Positions 1-8,890 of a DNA stretch of 64,000 nucleotides are shown in pieces. A model generated the notes under the pieces. That model saw only the letters and a list, made by a program, of their open reading frames with translations. It searched no databases and was not told where the DNA came from. Source of the DNA: Phaeodactylibacter xiamenensis (GTDB lineage: Bacteria; Bacteroidota; Bacteroidia; Chitinophagales; Saprospiraceae); contig NZ_JPOS01000090.1 of assembly GCF_000759025.1 (NCBI RefSeq), positions 124,001-188,000 on the forward strand, in the 5' to 3' direction. The translations under genes and the position numbers were made by a program. Positions within the stretch are counted from its first letter, which is position 1, and each line of letters opens with the position of its first letter.

Positions 1-1
1 C

Positions 2-1375
2 AGCATTTATCAGGATCGCCGAAAGCGATTGCAAGCCTCTGTTCCCGGCGGCCTTATTTTACTCCCCGGCAACAACGAAAGCCCGATGAATTGCGCAGAC
101 AACGTCTATCGCTTCCGGCAGGATAGCAGCTTCCTGTATTACTTTGGGATCAATCAGCCGGGAGTAGCCGGAGTATTAGATGCCGATTCCGGAGAAGCCC
201 TTTTGTTCGCTCCTGAAATGACTGTGGAGCACGTGGTATGGATGGGACCGCAGCCCGGGCTGAGTGATCTCAAAACCCTGTCAGGCACAGAACAGGCACT
301 GCCCGTTGAGCAATTGGAGGAATTGCTGAAAAAAGCCAAGGCAGACGGGCGCACTATTCACTTCCTCCCCCCCTACCGGGCTGACCGCAGCCTGCAATTA
401 AGCCGGTGGCTGAGCACGCCCGTTGAGGCATTGCAACCTTCTGAAGCATTGATCAAAGCCATCGTTGCGCAGCGGTCCGTCAAGTCGGCAGAGGAAATTG
501 CCGAAATCGAATCCGCACTGGCGATCACCCGCCAAATGCACGTTCAGGCGACCAAAACCGCCCAACCTGGTATGAAGGAAGCCCAACTGGCGGGCATGGT
601 GGAAGGCATTGCGCTGGCCACAGAAGGCGCCCTTGCCTACCCCGCTATTCTTACGGTTAATGGCCAGACCCTTCACAACCACTACCACGGGGATATCATG
701 AAAGAAGGCGACCTTGTCCTCTGCGACTTCGGGGCGGCGGCTCCCAGGACCGACTACGCCAGTGACATCACCCGGACCTTCCCGGTGAGCCCCAACTTTA
801 CGGACCGGCAGAAAGCGATTTACCAGATTGTTCTGGATGCGGAGGAACAAGCCATTCAGGCCATCCAACCCGGCGTTCCATATAAAGACATCCACTTGCT
901 GGCGGCGAAGATCATCACTACCGGACTAACCCAACTGGGGCTTATGAAAGGTGATGCCGATGCTGCCGTGGAAGCCGGCGCGCACGCCCTGTTTTTCCCC
1001 CATGGCCTGGGCCACATGATGGGGCTGGATGTGCATGATATGGAAGATTTGGGCGAAGATTATATAGGCTATACCGATGATCTCAAACGCAGTCCACAGT
1101 TCGGTTTAAAATCCCTGCGCCTGGCCCGTGCCCTGCAACCTGGCTTTGTCCTCACAGTAGAGCCTGGCATTTACTTTATTCCGGAGCTCATCGCCCAATG
1201 GAAAGCAGAAGGCAAACACGCTGAATTTATCGACTATGAAAAGGTCGAAACCTACCTTGGCTTTGGCGGCATCCGGATCGAAGACAACGTACTGGTTACC
1301 GAAGAGGGCCACCGGGTGCTGGGCCCGCCCATTCCGAAGACCATCGAGGAAATTGAGGCGCTGCGGAAGGGTTAA
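2..1375 (+). CDS. pepP: Xaa-Pro aminopeptidase (M24B), 5' partial
   Basis: Cytosolic metallopeptidase that removes an N-terminal residue preceding proline. The reading frame is open to the left edge of the window, and the residues before the first TTG (IYQDRRKR) fit the usual aminopeptidase P N-terminus, so the true start lies upstream. The N-terminal creatinase/AMP_N-like domain (LLLPGNNESPMN region) is followed by the pita-bread M24 domain. Metal ligands are visible in CDFGAAAPRTDYASDITRT (two Asp), HGLGHMMGLDVHD (His), VEPGIYF (Glu) and GGIRIEDN (Glu). Its stop overlaps by four bases the stop of the convergent gene at 1372-1776. The family is clear; only the 5' end is missing. Confidence 0.93.
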   Translation, partial: SIYQDRRKRLQASVPGGLILLPGNNESPMNCADNVYRFRQDSSFLYYFGINQPGVAGVLDADSGEALLFAPEMTVEHVVWMGPQPGLSDLKTLSGTEQALPVEQLEELLKKAKADGRTIHFLPPYRADRSLQLSRWLSTPVEALQPSEALIKAIVAQRSVKSAEEIAEIESALAITRQMHVQATKTAQPGMKEAQLAGMVEGIALATEGALAYPAILTVNGQTLHNHYHGDIMKEGDLVLCDFGAAAPRTDYASDITRTFPVSPNFTDRQKAIYQIVLDAEEQAIQAIQPGVPYKDIHLLAAKIITTGLTQLGLMKGDADAAVEAGAHALFFPHGLGHMMGLDVHDMEDLGEDYIGYTDDLKRSPQFGLKSLRLARALQPGFVLTVEPGIYFIPELIAQWKAEGKHAEFIDYEKVETYLGFGGIRIEDNVLVTEEGHRVLGPPIPKTIEEIEALRKG

Positions 1376-1776
1376 TCATTTTTGAATATCCGCTCAAAAA
1401 AGGACTCGTGCTCCCCGGCTACCTGTTGCTGTGCATTTTCCGCTTTATCGGTCTTTTTCATGGCGCGTTTTTCGGCACGGGTGGCACGGCGTTCAGCTTT
1501 AATGGCTTCCTTGCGCAATCTTGCTGCCCGTTCTCTGGCTTCGGCAGCCTTTCGGTCTTTTCTGGCGGCGCGGTGGTCATCTTTTGCTTCCCGGTGATCC
1601 GACTTGAGGTCCTGTTGCCTGGCTTTATTGCCGAAGAGTCGCTCTTTCAGGCTTACCGGTTCAGCTTCCGCTGCTTGTTCCGTGGTGTCCTTTTTACCTT
1701 TAAACAGCTGGGCATGAGCGGCTGGCATAGACAGCAAAAAGGCGAAAACGGTAAGTAAGAGGATGGGATAGCGCAT
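1372..1776 (-). CDS. Small secreted charged coiled-coil protein, unknown function
   Basis: A 134-residue protein with a classic signal peptide (MRYPILLLTVFAFLLSMPAAHAQ, cleavage after AHA) followed by an extremely Lys/Arg/Glu/Ala-rich stretch (residues about 50-115, many RAARKDRKAAEARERAARL-type blocks) that should form a long alpha-helix or coiled coil. The C-terminus ends with FFERIFKND, resembling the internal SLKERLFGNK, a possible repeated short helix. I recognise no family. It is probably exported to the periplasm. The ORF on the opposite strand through the same DNA has no domain content and is treated as a shadow. Confidence 0.7.
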   Translation of the reverse strand: MRYPILLLTVFAFLLSMPAAHAQLFKGKKDTTEQAAEAEPVSLKERLFGNKARQQDLKSDHREAKDDHRAARKDRKAAEARERAARLRKEAIKAERRATRAEKRAMKKTDKAENAQQQVAGEHESFFERIFKND

Positions 1777-1931
1777 GTACTCGTTTTTTGATTTCCTTCA
1801 TAACGAGCCTTGTAGGCGGAATCTTATCCTGGATGGGCTTAATTTTTTTATGGATGGTTATTGGTCTGGTGGTGGCAGGCTTTAATGGAAGTCATGGGTA
1901 GGGTGATGATCTTGCGCGATATTTGGTACAT

Positions 1932-2530
1932 TGATGACGCTGATCTGACTGACCTGCCCAACGAGACCCGCCCCGCTGGAGGACCTCCCGGAAATCAGTG
2001 CAAATCTGCGCAAATCAGTCCAATCTGTGTTCCAACTCTCCACGCACGGCAATTGTACGCTGATGACGCTGATCTGACTGATGACACTGATCTGCTCACC
2101 GAGACCCGCCCCGCAGGCAGGACCTCCCGGAAATCAGTGCAAATCTGCGCAAATCAGTCCAATCTGTGTTCCAACTCTCCACGCACGGCAAAAGTACACT
2201 GATGACGCTGATCTGACTGATGACACTGATCTGCTCACCGAGACCCGCCCCGCAGGCAGGACCTCCCGGAAATCAGTGCAAATCTGCGCAAATCAGTCCA
2301 ATCTGTGTTCCAACTCTCCACGCACGGCAAAAGTACGCTGATGACGCTGATCTGACTGATGACACTGATCTGCTCACCGAGACCCGCCCCGCAGGCAGGA
2401 CCTCCCGGAAATCAGTGCAAATCTGCGCAAATCAGTCCAATCTGTGTTCCAACTCTCCACGCACGACAATAGTACGCTGATGACGCTGATCTGACTGATG
2501 ACACTGATCTGCCCAACGAGACCCGCCCCC
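1932..2530. repeat. 139-bp tandem repeat array (4 units plus partial)
   Basis: Units begin at TGATGACGCTGATCTGACTG at 1932, 2061, 2200, 2339 and 2478. The three spacings between 2061 and 2478 are exactly 139 bp; the first unit is 129 bp and the last is cut at about 2530. Units 2-4 are almost identical. Each unit contains shorter internal echoes (CTGATCTG, AATCAGTGCAAATCTGCGCAAATCAG). Because 139 is not a multiple of three the frame shifts each unit, so the open frames crossing the array are not a conserved protein. The stretch 1777-2611 contains no other gene. Confidence 0.92.
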
Positions 2531-2547
2531 AAATACAAAACATACCC

Positions 2548-2555
2548 TATATTTG
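2548..2555 (+). promoter_or_regulatory. Putative Bacteroidota -7 promoter box before GH31 gene
   Basis: TATATTTG matches the TAnnTTTG -7 element of Bacteroidota primary sigma-factor promoters and lies 57 bp upstream of the GH31 start, just after the tandem repeat array. I see no good TTTG -33 box at the right spacing, so this is tentative. Confidence 0.4.
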
Positions 2556-2611
2556 CCAATCACAGCCACTACCCTTGCGCTGTGCTTTTTTAACCGGCAA
2601 CCACTAACAAA

Positions 2612-5113
2612 ATGGCCAAGCAGCAGCCTCCAAAGGCAACACACCCTGTACACGTTTCCAAAACCACCACCGGAGAGCGTTACCCTGATGTTTATGATAT
2701 CCTGTCACCAGATACTTTTGACCAAATGCATCAGAAGGGCAATACCTTGCTCATTACTGCAAAAAATGGAGTGGGCCTGCGCGTTCAGGCCCTGTCAGAG
2801 GATATCCTGCGGTTCCGTTATGCCCCGGAAGGACAATTTGAAGCAGACTTTTCCTACGCTCTTGACCCTCATGCTGCTTACGAGTCTCCGGAACTTACAG
2901 TAAGTGAAGACGAAGCGCATCTTACACTCCGGACCAGCAGCCTGATTTGCCAGATCGCTAAGGATGGGCTAAAGGTAGCCATGTATGATAACCCCGGTAA
3001 CACCCTGCTATGCGAAGACGCTGCCCCCTATGCCTGCCGGAAAAGCATCCTTAACGGCATAGAACAGGTGAGCATTACCCAAAAAGCACCCGCTGAAACC
3101 GCCTACTATGGGCTGGGCGACAAGAGCGGCGCCCTAAATCTGCGTGGGCAACGGCTGCAGCATTGGAACACCGACTCCTTTGGTTACGGAAAAAACACCG
3201 ACCCACTTTACCGGACCATCCCATTTTTCTTTGGGCTTCAGCAAGGAAAAGGCTATGGTATTTTCCTGCATAATTCTTACCGCACGCATTTTGACTTTGC
3301 CAAGACCACCCAAGACCAGGTTACCTTTCAGGCAGATGGCGGGGAGATGGACTACTTTTTTATCGCCGGCCCCGGTCTCACGGAGGTCGCCCAGCGTTAT
3401 GCCTGGCTGACCGGCCGCCCGGAGATGCCCCCCATGTGGGCACTGGGTTTTCACCAATGCCGCTGGAGCTATTACCCGGAAGAACGGGTCTATGAAATCG
3501 CAAAGGAATTCCGGGACCGGCAAATCCCCTGCGACGCCATCTATCTGGATATCGACTATATGGACGGCTACCGCTGCTTCACCTGGGATGAGGAGCATTT
3601 CCCCAAACCGGCAAAAATGATCAAAGACCTGCGTAATCAGGGCTTTCACACCATCGTCATGATTGACCCGGGTATTCGGGTCGACCCGGAATACCATGTG
3701 TACAAAGAGGGTATAGAAAAAGACATGTTCTGCTACCGCACCTCCGGTGAGCTTATGCGTGGCCCGGTATGGCCGCAGGATTGTGTCTTCCCGGACTTTA
3801 CCCGCCCGGAAGTGCGCGAGTGGTGGGGCCCGCTCTACGAGCAATTGTACAACGAACAGGGGGTCAGTGGCTTTTGGAATGATATGAATGAACCGGCTGT
3901 CTTCAAGGTCAACATCGCTACCTTCCCGGATAATGTGCACCACGATTACGACGGGCACCCCTGCGACCACCGCAAGGCGCATAATGTGTATGGGCAGCAA
4001 ATGTCCCGTGCTACCTTCGAGGGCCTAAAAAACCTACAGCCCCAAAAGCGCCCCTTTATCCTCACCCGGGCCACCTACAGCGGCGGACAGCGCTACGCCA
4101 GTGTCTGGACAGGTGACAACATAGCCAGCTGGGAACACCTACGACTGGCCAACATTCAATGCCAGCGGCTGAGCATATCCGGTTTTTCTTTCGTGGGCAC
4201 AGATGTAGGAGGCTTCAGCCAGCAACCGGATGGAGAACTGTTTGCACGGTGGATGCAGCTGGCTGCTTTTCACCCGCTCTACAGGGTGCACTCCATGGGC
4301 AACAATGTGGATGGAGCTGCCGAAGCCGATGCGGATGCCATTCACGAAGCAGAGCGTGCCAACCGTATGGACCAGGAGCCATGGTCATTCGGAGAGCCTT
4401 ACACAAGCATCTCCAAAACTGCTGTAGAACTCCGCTACCAATTGCTACCTTATCTGTATACCGCTTTCCGGCAATACACACAGGATGGCCGCCCGGTGCT
4501 GCGCAGCCTGGCCTTTGCCGATCAGGCGAATCCGGAGGTCAAAGACCGGGAGGCAGAATTCCTCTTTGGGGAACATTTGTTGGTGGTGCCGGTACTGGAA
4601 GCAGGTGTTACGCAGGCCGAGGGCTATCTCCCGGCTGGCGAGTGGTACAATTACTACAGCGGAGTACGCTATCAGGGGCGGCAATTGGCAAAGAATGCCT
4701 GCGGATTGGAGCGCATCCCGCTTTATGTGAAGGCGGGGGCAGTCATCCCCCACTATCCTGTACAGCAATATACCGGTGAGAAAAACTTCGATCAAATTAC
4801 TTTAAAGGCTTTTGCCGGCAACGGCCAAAGCGAGCTTTACGAAGATGCCGGCGATGGTTATGCCTATCAGGAAGAAGCTTACCGGCTTAGCAGTTTCAAT
4901 ATGCAGCAGGACAAAGGGCAACTTACCCTGCGACAGGTACAGACAGGGACTTACGAACCCGGCTACCTCACTTACCGGGTGGAACTCTTTGGCCTGACAG
5001 GCAAGCCCGCCAAAGCGACCTGTGACGGGGAAGACCTAAAAACAGAAGCGCTGGAGCAGGGCGGATTTGCCTGTACCCTCCCCGCTGGTTTTCATGAACT
5101 TGTGGTGCGATAG
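2612..5113 (+). CDS. Glycoside hydrolase family 31 alpha-glucosidase
   Basis: An 833-residue retaining alpha-glycosidase, the normal length for GH31. Order: N-terminal galactose-mutarotase-like beta domain (about 20-240), (beta/alpha)8 catalytic domain (about 250-600) and C-terminal beta domains with a DUF5110-type end. The nucleophile Asp is D424 in GFWNDMNEP and the acid/base is D502 in WTGDN. The family signature DIDYMDGYRCFTWD is also present. There is no signal peptide, so the enzyme is probably cytoplasmic and acts on imported alpha-glucosides; alpha-xylosidase activity cannot be excluded. The ATG at 2612 lies 57 bp after a -7-like box. The next gene starts 21 bp downstream and may be co-transcribed. 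Confidence 0.93.
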   Translation: MAKQQPPKATHPVHVSKTTTGERYPDVYDILSPDTFDQMHQKGNTLLITAKNGVGLRVQALSEDILRFRYAPEGQFEADFSYALDPHAAYESPELTVSEDEAHLTLRTSSLICQIAKDGLKVAMYDNPGNTLLCEDAAPYACRKSILNGIEQVSITQKAPAETAYYGLGDKSGALNLRGQRLQHWNTDSFGYGKNTDPLYRTIPFFFGLQQGKGYGIFLHNSYRTHFDFAKTTQDQVTFQADGGEMDYFFIAGPGLTEVAQRYAWLTGRPEMPPMWALGFHQCRWSYYPEERVYEIAKEFRDRQIPCDAIYLDIDYMDGYRCFTWDEEHFPKPAKMIKDLRNQGFHTIVMIDPGIRVDPEYHVYKEGIEKDMFCYRTSGELMRGPVWPQDCVFPDFTRPEVREWWGPLYEQLYNEQGVSGFWNDMNEPAVFKVNIATFPDNVHHDYDGHPCDHRKAHNVYGQQMSRATFEGLKNLQPQKRPFILTRATYSGGQRYASVWTGDNIASWEHLRLANIQCQRLSISGFSFVGTDVGGFSQQPDGELFARWMQLAAFHPLYRVHSMGNNVDGAAEADADAIHEAERANRMDQEPWSFGEPYTSISKTAVELRYQLLPYLYTAFRQYTQDGRPVLRSLAFADQANPEVKDREAEFLFGEHLLVVPVLEAGVTQAEGYLPAGEWYNYYSGVRYQGRQLAKNACGLERIPLYVKAGAVIPHYPVQQYTGEKNFDQITLKAFAGNGQSELYEDAGDGYAYQEEAYRLSSFNMQQDKGQLTLRQVQTGTYEPGYLTYRVELFGLTGKPAKATCDGEDLKTEALEQGGFACTLPAGFHELVVR

Positions 5114-5134
5114 ACTGTTGGAGGCAGAAAAAAG

Positions 5135-5680
5135 ATGAGACCACTTTTTTGGCTTTTCCTAATCACAAGTACTATGCTGACCGGACAAACTACCATTGAA
5201 ACCTTCCATCCCACCCAACTCGATTGGCAAATCGTTAATGATGGTGTCATGGGGGGCATTTCCAAAAGCCAGATGACCGTAAATGCTGAGAGTTACGGGC
5301 AGTTCTCCGGTACAGTTTCACTGGAAAATAACGGTGGCTTTGCTTCCTGCCGGGCAACTGTTGAAAAGATTGACATGAGTGGGACCCGGGGCGTACGCCT
5401 TAGGGTACGGGGTGACGGGCAGCGCTATGATTTCAGGGTACGGCTGAGTGGCCCTTACAGCCGGGTCTCTTACCGGGCGTGCTTTACAGCTAATGACGGC
5501 GACTGGCATACAGTAGAATTGCCCTGGAGTGCCTTCGAGCCCACCTTTAGAGGACGAACGTTAAATGATGTGCCTCCGATTACACCTGATGACATTAGGG
5601 AGGTAGGTTTTCTAATCGCCGATAAGCAAGCCGGCCCATTTCAGTTGGAAATTGACAAAATTTCGGCCTATTTGGATTGA
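5135..5680 (+). CDS. Secreted CIA30-domain protein
   Basis: A 181-residue protein with a signal peptide (cleavage about MLTGQ) followed by a single CIA30/NDUFAF1-like beta-sandwich domain. Typical segments are WQIVNDGVMGGIS, GGFASCR, GVRLRVRGDGQRYDFRVR and the C-terminal IREVGFLIADKQAGPFQLEIDKI. In mitochondria the domain belongs to a complex I assembly factor. Bacterial exported versions have no assigned activity and the fold resembles carbohydrate-binding modules, so a complex I role should not be inferred. It follows the GH31 gene by 21 bp, which hints at co-expression. Its 3' end overlaps the convergent phosphatase gene by 13 bp. Confidence 0.8.
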   Translation: MRPLFWLFLITSTMLTGQTTIETFHPTQLDWQIVNDGVMGGISKSQMTVNAESYGQFSGTVSLENNGGFASCRATVEKIDMSGTRGVRLRVRGDGQRYDFRVRLSGPYSRVSYRACFTANDGDWHTVELPWSAFEPTFRGRTLNDVPPITPDDIREVGFLIADKQAGPFQLEIDKISAYLD

Positions 5681-6756
5681 TGCCCCTCAACCTGCTGCGC
5701 GACAGTTTGGAGGCCTGCTTCTGAAATCCAGCCATGTTCAAAGGCATGCCGGGCCACCCTAAGCGTATCGTCTGATAAGCATACCTTGCCTTCCAGATGA
5801 GGGTGGTCAGCGTACAGCGCATGTATGGTCTCGCTGTTTTTGCGGTTGGTTACATCCCGGATGTAGACAGCCAGCACCCGGCCGGGGTGAGACGCTGATA
5901 GCTGAGCATACAGTTGTGCATCATGCTGCCCGCTATCCCCTATCAGAATGAACTTTAAATCGGGAAAGACTTCCATAAGATGCCGCGCTTTGTCCAGTTT
6001 ATGCGAATGCGTGCCGCCACCTGTCCTGAAAAAGTCTTTTAACCCCGACTTGAGGGCCTGCAACAGGAAAATGCCTTTGGGGATGTTCCTGGCCTGACAA
6101 AAGTCGACCAGAAAATCATACAAATTCCACTCGCTGCTGCTGATAAAAAAAATCGGGTTGTTGCAGTCCCCTTCTTTACCTGCACAAAGGGACTGATAAA
6201 ACGCAGGGACGCCCGGAAAAGGCAACCGGGTAGCCGCATTTTTGGTGAGGATCAATCTCAGCTTCCGAAAAGTCTCCGTAGCGTGGGAAACCAGAATCGT
6301 ATCGTCTACATCAGAGATCACCCCAAACTCATGGGTACCATGACTGATGTAGACCTCTTCCTGGTGCTCAAGAAAAGATGGGCCCTCATCAAGCGGGTTG
6401 TGGACCCTAAATGCCACCGGGTGCCAGCCTTCCGGAAGCTTGTGCGGCCCTTCTGCCAGCAGCTCAAACTGCCCCCGCTCATCAGTCCGCACCTGATAGC
6501 TCTGCCCGTTAAACTGAATATCTACCTTTGTATCAGGGATAGTTGTACTGAGATAGCGGCTCAGCATGGCCCGCAGATTACGCCAAAGGCTATCGCCTGG
6601 CTCTGGCTCATAAAGCAGGCGGTCATCGAGCACATGCCCTCTCACGAATACTTGATCCGGTGTACCATACCCCCGATAGGCAAGCACCACCGGCGGGGTT
6701 TCCATGCCTATCCACTTCTTGATATTCAGGCTTATATGTCGGCTCAGTAAACTCAT
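5668..6756 (-). CDS. App1-type phosphatidate phosphatase (DUF2183)
   Basis: Member of the family named after yeast App1, a HAD-like phosphatidate phosphatase that converts phosphatidate to diacylglycerol. The N-terminal beta domain (GYGTPDQVFVRGHVL) precedes the catalytic domain with the motif ISDVDDTILVS (DxDxT), then FFISSSEWNLYDFL and the metal-site GDSGQHD near the end. The open frame continues to 6897, but that would run into the divergent diacylglycerol kinase gene. The ATG at 6756 (MSLLSRH) gives about 362 residues; ATG at 6786 (MACTC) is the alternative. No signal peptide is obvious. The 3' end overlaps the CIA30 gene. Function is by family; activity on phosphatidate is inferred. Confidence 0.82.
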   Translation of the reverse strand: MSLLSRHISLNIKKWIGMETPPVVLAYRGYGTPDQVFVRGHVLDDRLLYEPEPGDSLWRNLRAMLSRYLSTTIPDTKVDIQFNGQSYQVRTDERGQFELLAEGPHKLPEGWHPVAFRVHNPLDEGPSFLEHQEEVYISHGTHEFGVISDVDDTILVSHATETFRKLRLILTKNAATRLPFPGVPAFYQSLCAGKEGDCNNPIFFISSSEWNLYDFLVDFCQARNIPKGIFLLQALKSGLKDFFRTGGGTHSHKLDKARHLMEVFPDLKFILIGDSGQHDAQLYAQLSASHPGRVLAVYIRDVTNRKNSETIHALYADHPHLEGKVCLSDDTLRVARHAFEHGWISEAGLQTVAQQVEGHQSK

Positions 6757-6801
6757 ATTAGCGGCCAGCGCACAAGTGCAGGCCATACCGGTTTTATCTT
6801 T

Positions 6802-7686
6802 ATGGAGAAAATACTTTTCGTAATCAACCCCATCAGCGGGGGCAATGAAAAAGAGGACTGTAAAGCAACCGTAGAAAAGTGGTGGCAACAACATCAACTC
6901 AACGGACAGTGGATGGAAACCACCGGAGAGGGTGACCTTGAACGGATCAACACCTTAATACAGGAAGAAAAACCTGAAACAGTAGTCGCCTGTGGAGGTG
7001 ATGGCACCGTCAATCTCGTAGCCCGTGCCCTGCTTGGGACGCCCATAAATATGGGAATTTTACCACTGGGCTCTGCCAATGGCCTTGCTACAGAACTCCG
7101 TATTCCCGAAAACGTAGATGAGGCGCTCGATGTTCTACTGCACGGTCAGCCTTTACCGCTAGACGGGCTGCTCATTAATGGAGACCATCATGCGTTCCAC
7201 CTCGCGGATGTGGGGTATAATGCCCGCCTGGTCCAGGAGTTCGAATCCGGCGATCAACGCGGTCAACTGGGGTATGCCCGTAGCTTTCTCCGGGTCGCCC
7301 GCAACCGCCCCCTGGCCAAATTCAAAATTAAGACCGGCGAGCAAGCCTTCAGTCGCCGGGGTGTGATGGCCACCTTTGCTAATGCCCGTCGCTATGGCAC
7401 TGGCGCTATCGTCAACCCGGATGGCCGGACCGATGACGGTCAGTTCGAGCTATGCCTCTTCCTGCCCTGGCCACGTTGGTACCTGGTATGGATGAGCGTG
7501 CTTTTTTTTATTGGGCAAATCGATAAATCGCGCTACGTGAAGATTATCCCATGCCGCACCCTGCAGCTTGAGGCAGACCGCCCAATGCCATTACAGGTGG
7601 ACGGAGAATTGGTGGGGGAAGCCCGTTCGATTTCGGTTGAGGTCTTGAAAGATAAGGTGCAGGTGCTTCGGCCAGCAGGGGATTGA
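6802..7686 (+). CDS. Diacylglycerol kinase family lipid kinase
   Basis: A 294-residue DagK/YegS/BmrU-type kinase. The nucleotide-binding signature GGDGTVN is at residues 65-71, followed by GILPLGSANGLA and the C-terminal beta domain with MPLQVDGELVGE. It would phosphorylate diacylglycerol or a related lipid at the membrane face. It is divergently transcribed from an App1-type phosphatidate phosphatase with only 15-45 bp between starts, so enzymes for opposite reactions share a control region. A TTTATCTTTATGG sequence overlaps the start codon. The exact lipid substrate (diacylglycerol, sphingosine-like or other) cannot be told from sequence. Confidence 0.9.
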   Translation: MEKILFVINPISGGNEKEDCKATVEKWWQQHQLNGQWMETTGEGDLERINTLIQEEKPETVVACGGDGTVNLVARALLGTPINMGILPLGSANGLATELRIPENVDEALDVLLHGQPLPLDGLLINGDHHAFHLADVGYNARLVQEFESGDQRGQLGYARSFLRVARNRPLAKFKIKTGEQAFSRRGVMATFANARRYGTGAIVNPDGRTDDGQFELCLFLPWPRWYLVWMSVLFFIGQIDKSRYVKIIPCRTLQLEADRPMPLQVDGELVGEARSISVEVLKDKVQVLRPAGD

Positions 7687-7745
7687 ACGGATCTGTAACC
7701 CAAGAGTAAGACTCCGGCATTTGACCACTGTGTCAGTTCTGTCCA

Positions 7746-8882
7746 TTACGACAACCGCCCCTTGAAATCCTCATACCCGAAGCGCCTGACCACTTCCAGC
7801 TCGCCATTCTCCTTCCAAATACAAATGTCGGGATGCCTGACACCATTAAATGTGGTAGTCTTCACCATCGTGTAGTGGATCATATCCCAAAACACCAGGC
7901 GGTCGCCAGGCTCAAGGGGGCGGTCGAAGTGATAGGCCTGCTTATAATCGCCGGCCAGGCAGCTCACCCCACCGATGCGGTAGGTATACAGCCCCTCCCC
8001 TTCCGGCTTACTGCCGATAATCTTCGGCAGGTAGGGCATCTCCAGCGTATCCGGCATGTGCGCGGTGAAGGAGGCGTCAATGATGGCGGTGCGTACGCCC
8101 CGGTTTTCCACCACATCCAGCACAGTAGTGACCAGTTCCCCTGTCTCCCAGGCGATGGCGCTGCCCGGCTCCATAATGACTTCCAGCCCGGTGCGCTCGC
8201 GGAATTTTTGCAACAGCTGAATAAGATGGGGGATATCGTAGCCTTGCCGCGTCATCAGGTGGCCACCGCCAAAGTTGACCCATTTGAGCTGTGGGAAGAA
8301 GCGCTCAAAGTGGTGTTCAAAAGCGGCCAGGACTTTCTCCAAATCAAAGGAGCTTGACTCGCAAAGCGTATGGAAGTGCAGCCCCTCCACGCCTTCCGGC
8401 AAACGCTCGCCCAGCCCGTCCGGAGCGATGCCCAGGCGGGAGCCGGGTGCGGCCGGGTTGTAGAGGTCGGTTTCCACCTCGGAATACTCCGGGTTGACAC
8501 GCAGGCCAACGGATACCTTATGCCCGGCTTTCGCCAAATGCCCGGCGTGCCGTTCGTATTCCGCTACCGAATTGAAGGTGAGGTGGCTGCTGTACTTCAG
8601 GATTTCTTCCAGTTCGCCCGGGATGTACGCCGGGGAATAAGTATGCGCCCGCACGCCCATCTCTTCGTAAATCAGCCGGGCTTCATGCAGGGAACTGGCT
8701 GTAGCGCCTTTCAGGTACTGCTTTACCAGCGGGAAGACCCGCCACATGGAAAATCCTTTGAGGGCCAGTATTACCGACACGCCAGCGCGCTCCTGCACGC
8801 TGCTAATGAGCTCAAGGTTGCGGCGCAGGCGGCTTTCGTCGAGCAGGAAGGACGGGGAGGGGGCTTGTGCGTAGTTGATCAT
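7746..8882 (-). CDS. nspC: Carboxynorspermidine/carboxyspermidine decarboxylase
   Basis: A 378-residue fold-III PLP decarboxylase of the alanine racemase/ornithine decarboxylase superfamily. It performs the last step of the alternative spermidine (or norspermidine) route, removing CO2 from carboxy(nor)spermidine. The PLP lysine is K42 in ILALKGFS. Other landmarks are GLHFHTLCESSS, WVNFGGGH and VIMEPGSAI near the middle and the C-terminal FWDMIHYTMVK. It lies 8 bp downstream of the matching synthase gene and is clearly in one operon with it. Which polyamine is made depends on the diamine supplied. Confidence 0.94.
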   Translation of the reverse strand: MINYAQAPSPSFLLDESRLRRNLELISSVQERAGVSVILALKGFSMWRVFPLVKQYLKGATASSLHEARLIYEEMGVRAHTYSPAYIPGELEEILKYSSHLTFNSVAEYERHAGHLAKAGHKVSVGLRVNPEYSEVETDLYNPAAPGSRLGIAPDGLGERLPEGVEGLHFHTLCESSSFDLEKVLAAFEHHFERFFPQLKWVNFGGGHLMTRQGYDIPHLIQLLQKFRERTGLEVIMEPGSAIAWETGELVTTVLDVVENRGVRTAIIDASFTAHMPDTLEMPYLPKIIGSKPEGEGLYTYRIGGVSCLAGDYKQAYHFDRPLEPGDRLVFWDMIHYTMVKTTTFNGVRHPDICIWKENGELEVVRRFGYEDFKGRLS

Positions 8883-8890
8883 GTTATTTT

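Noticed and set aside
398-895. Minus-strand open frame inside pepP
   Set aside because: Shadow of a strongly conserved peptidase gene; similar antisense frames occur over most GC-rich genes here, such as 52276-53712 over hsdM and 59269-60303 over the RlaP gene.
1861-2480. Several open frames of 86-113 residues crossing the 139-bp repeats
   Set aside because: All come from a repeat whose period is not a multiple of three; each frame recurs in the next unit with the same sequence and none has domain content.
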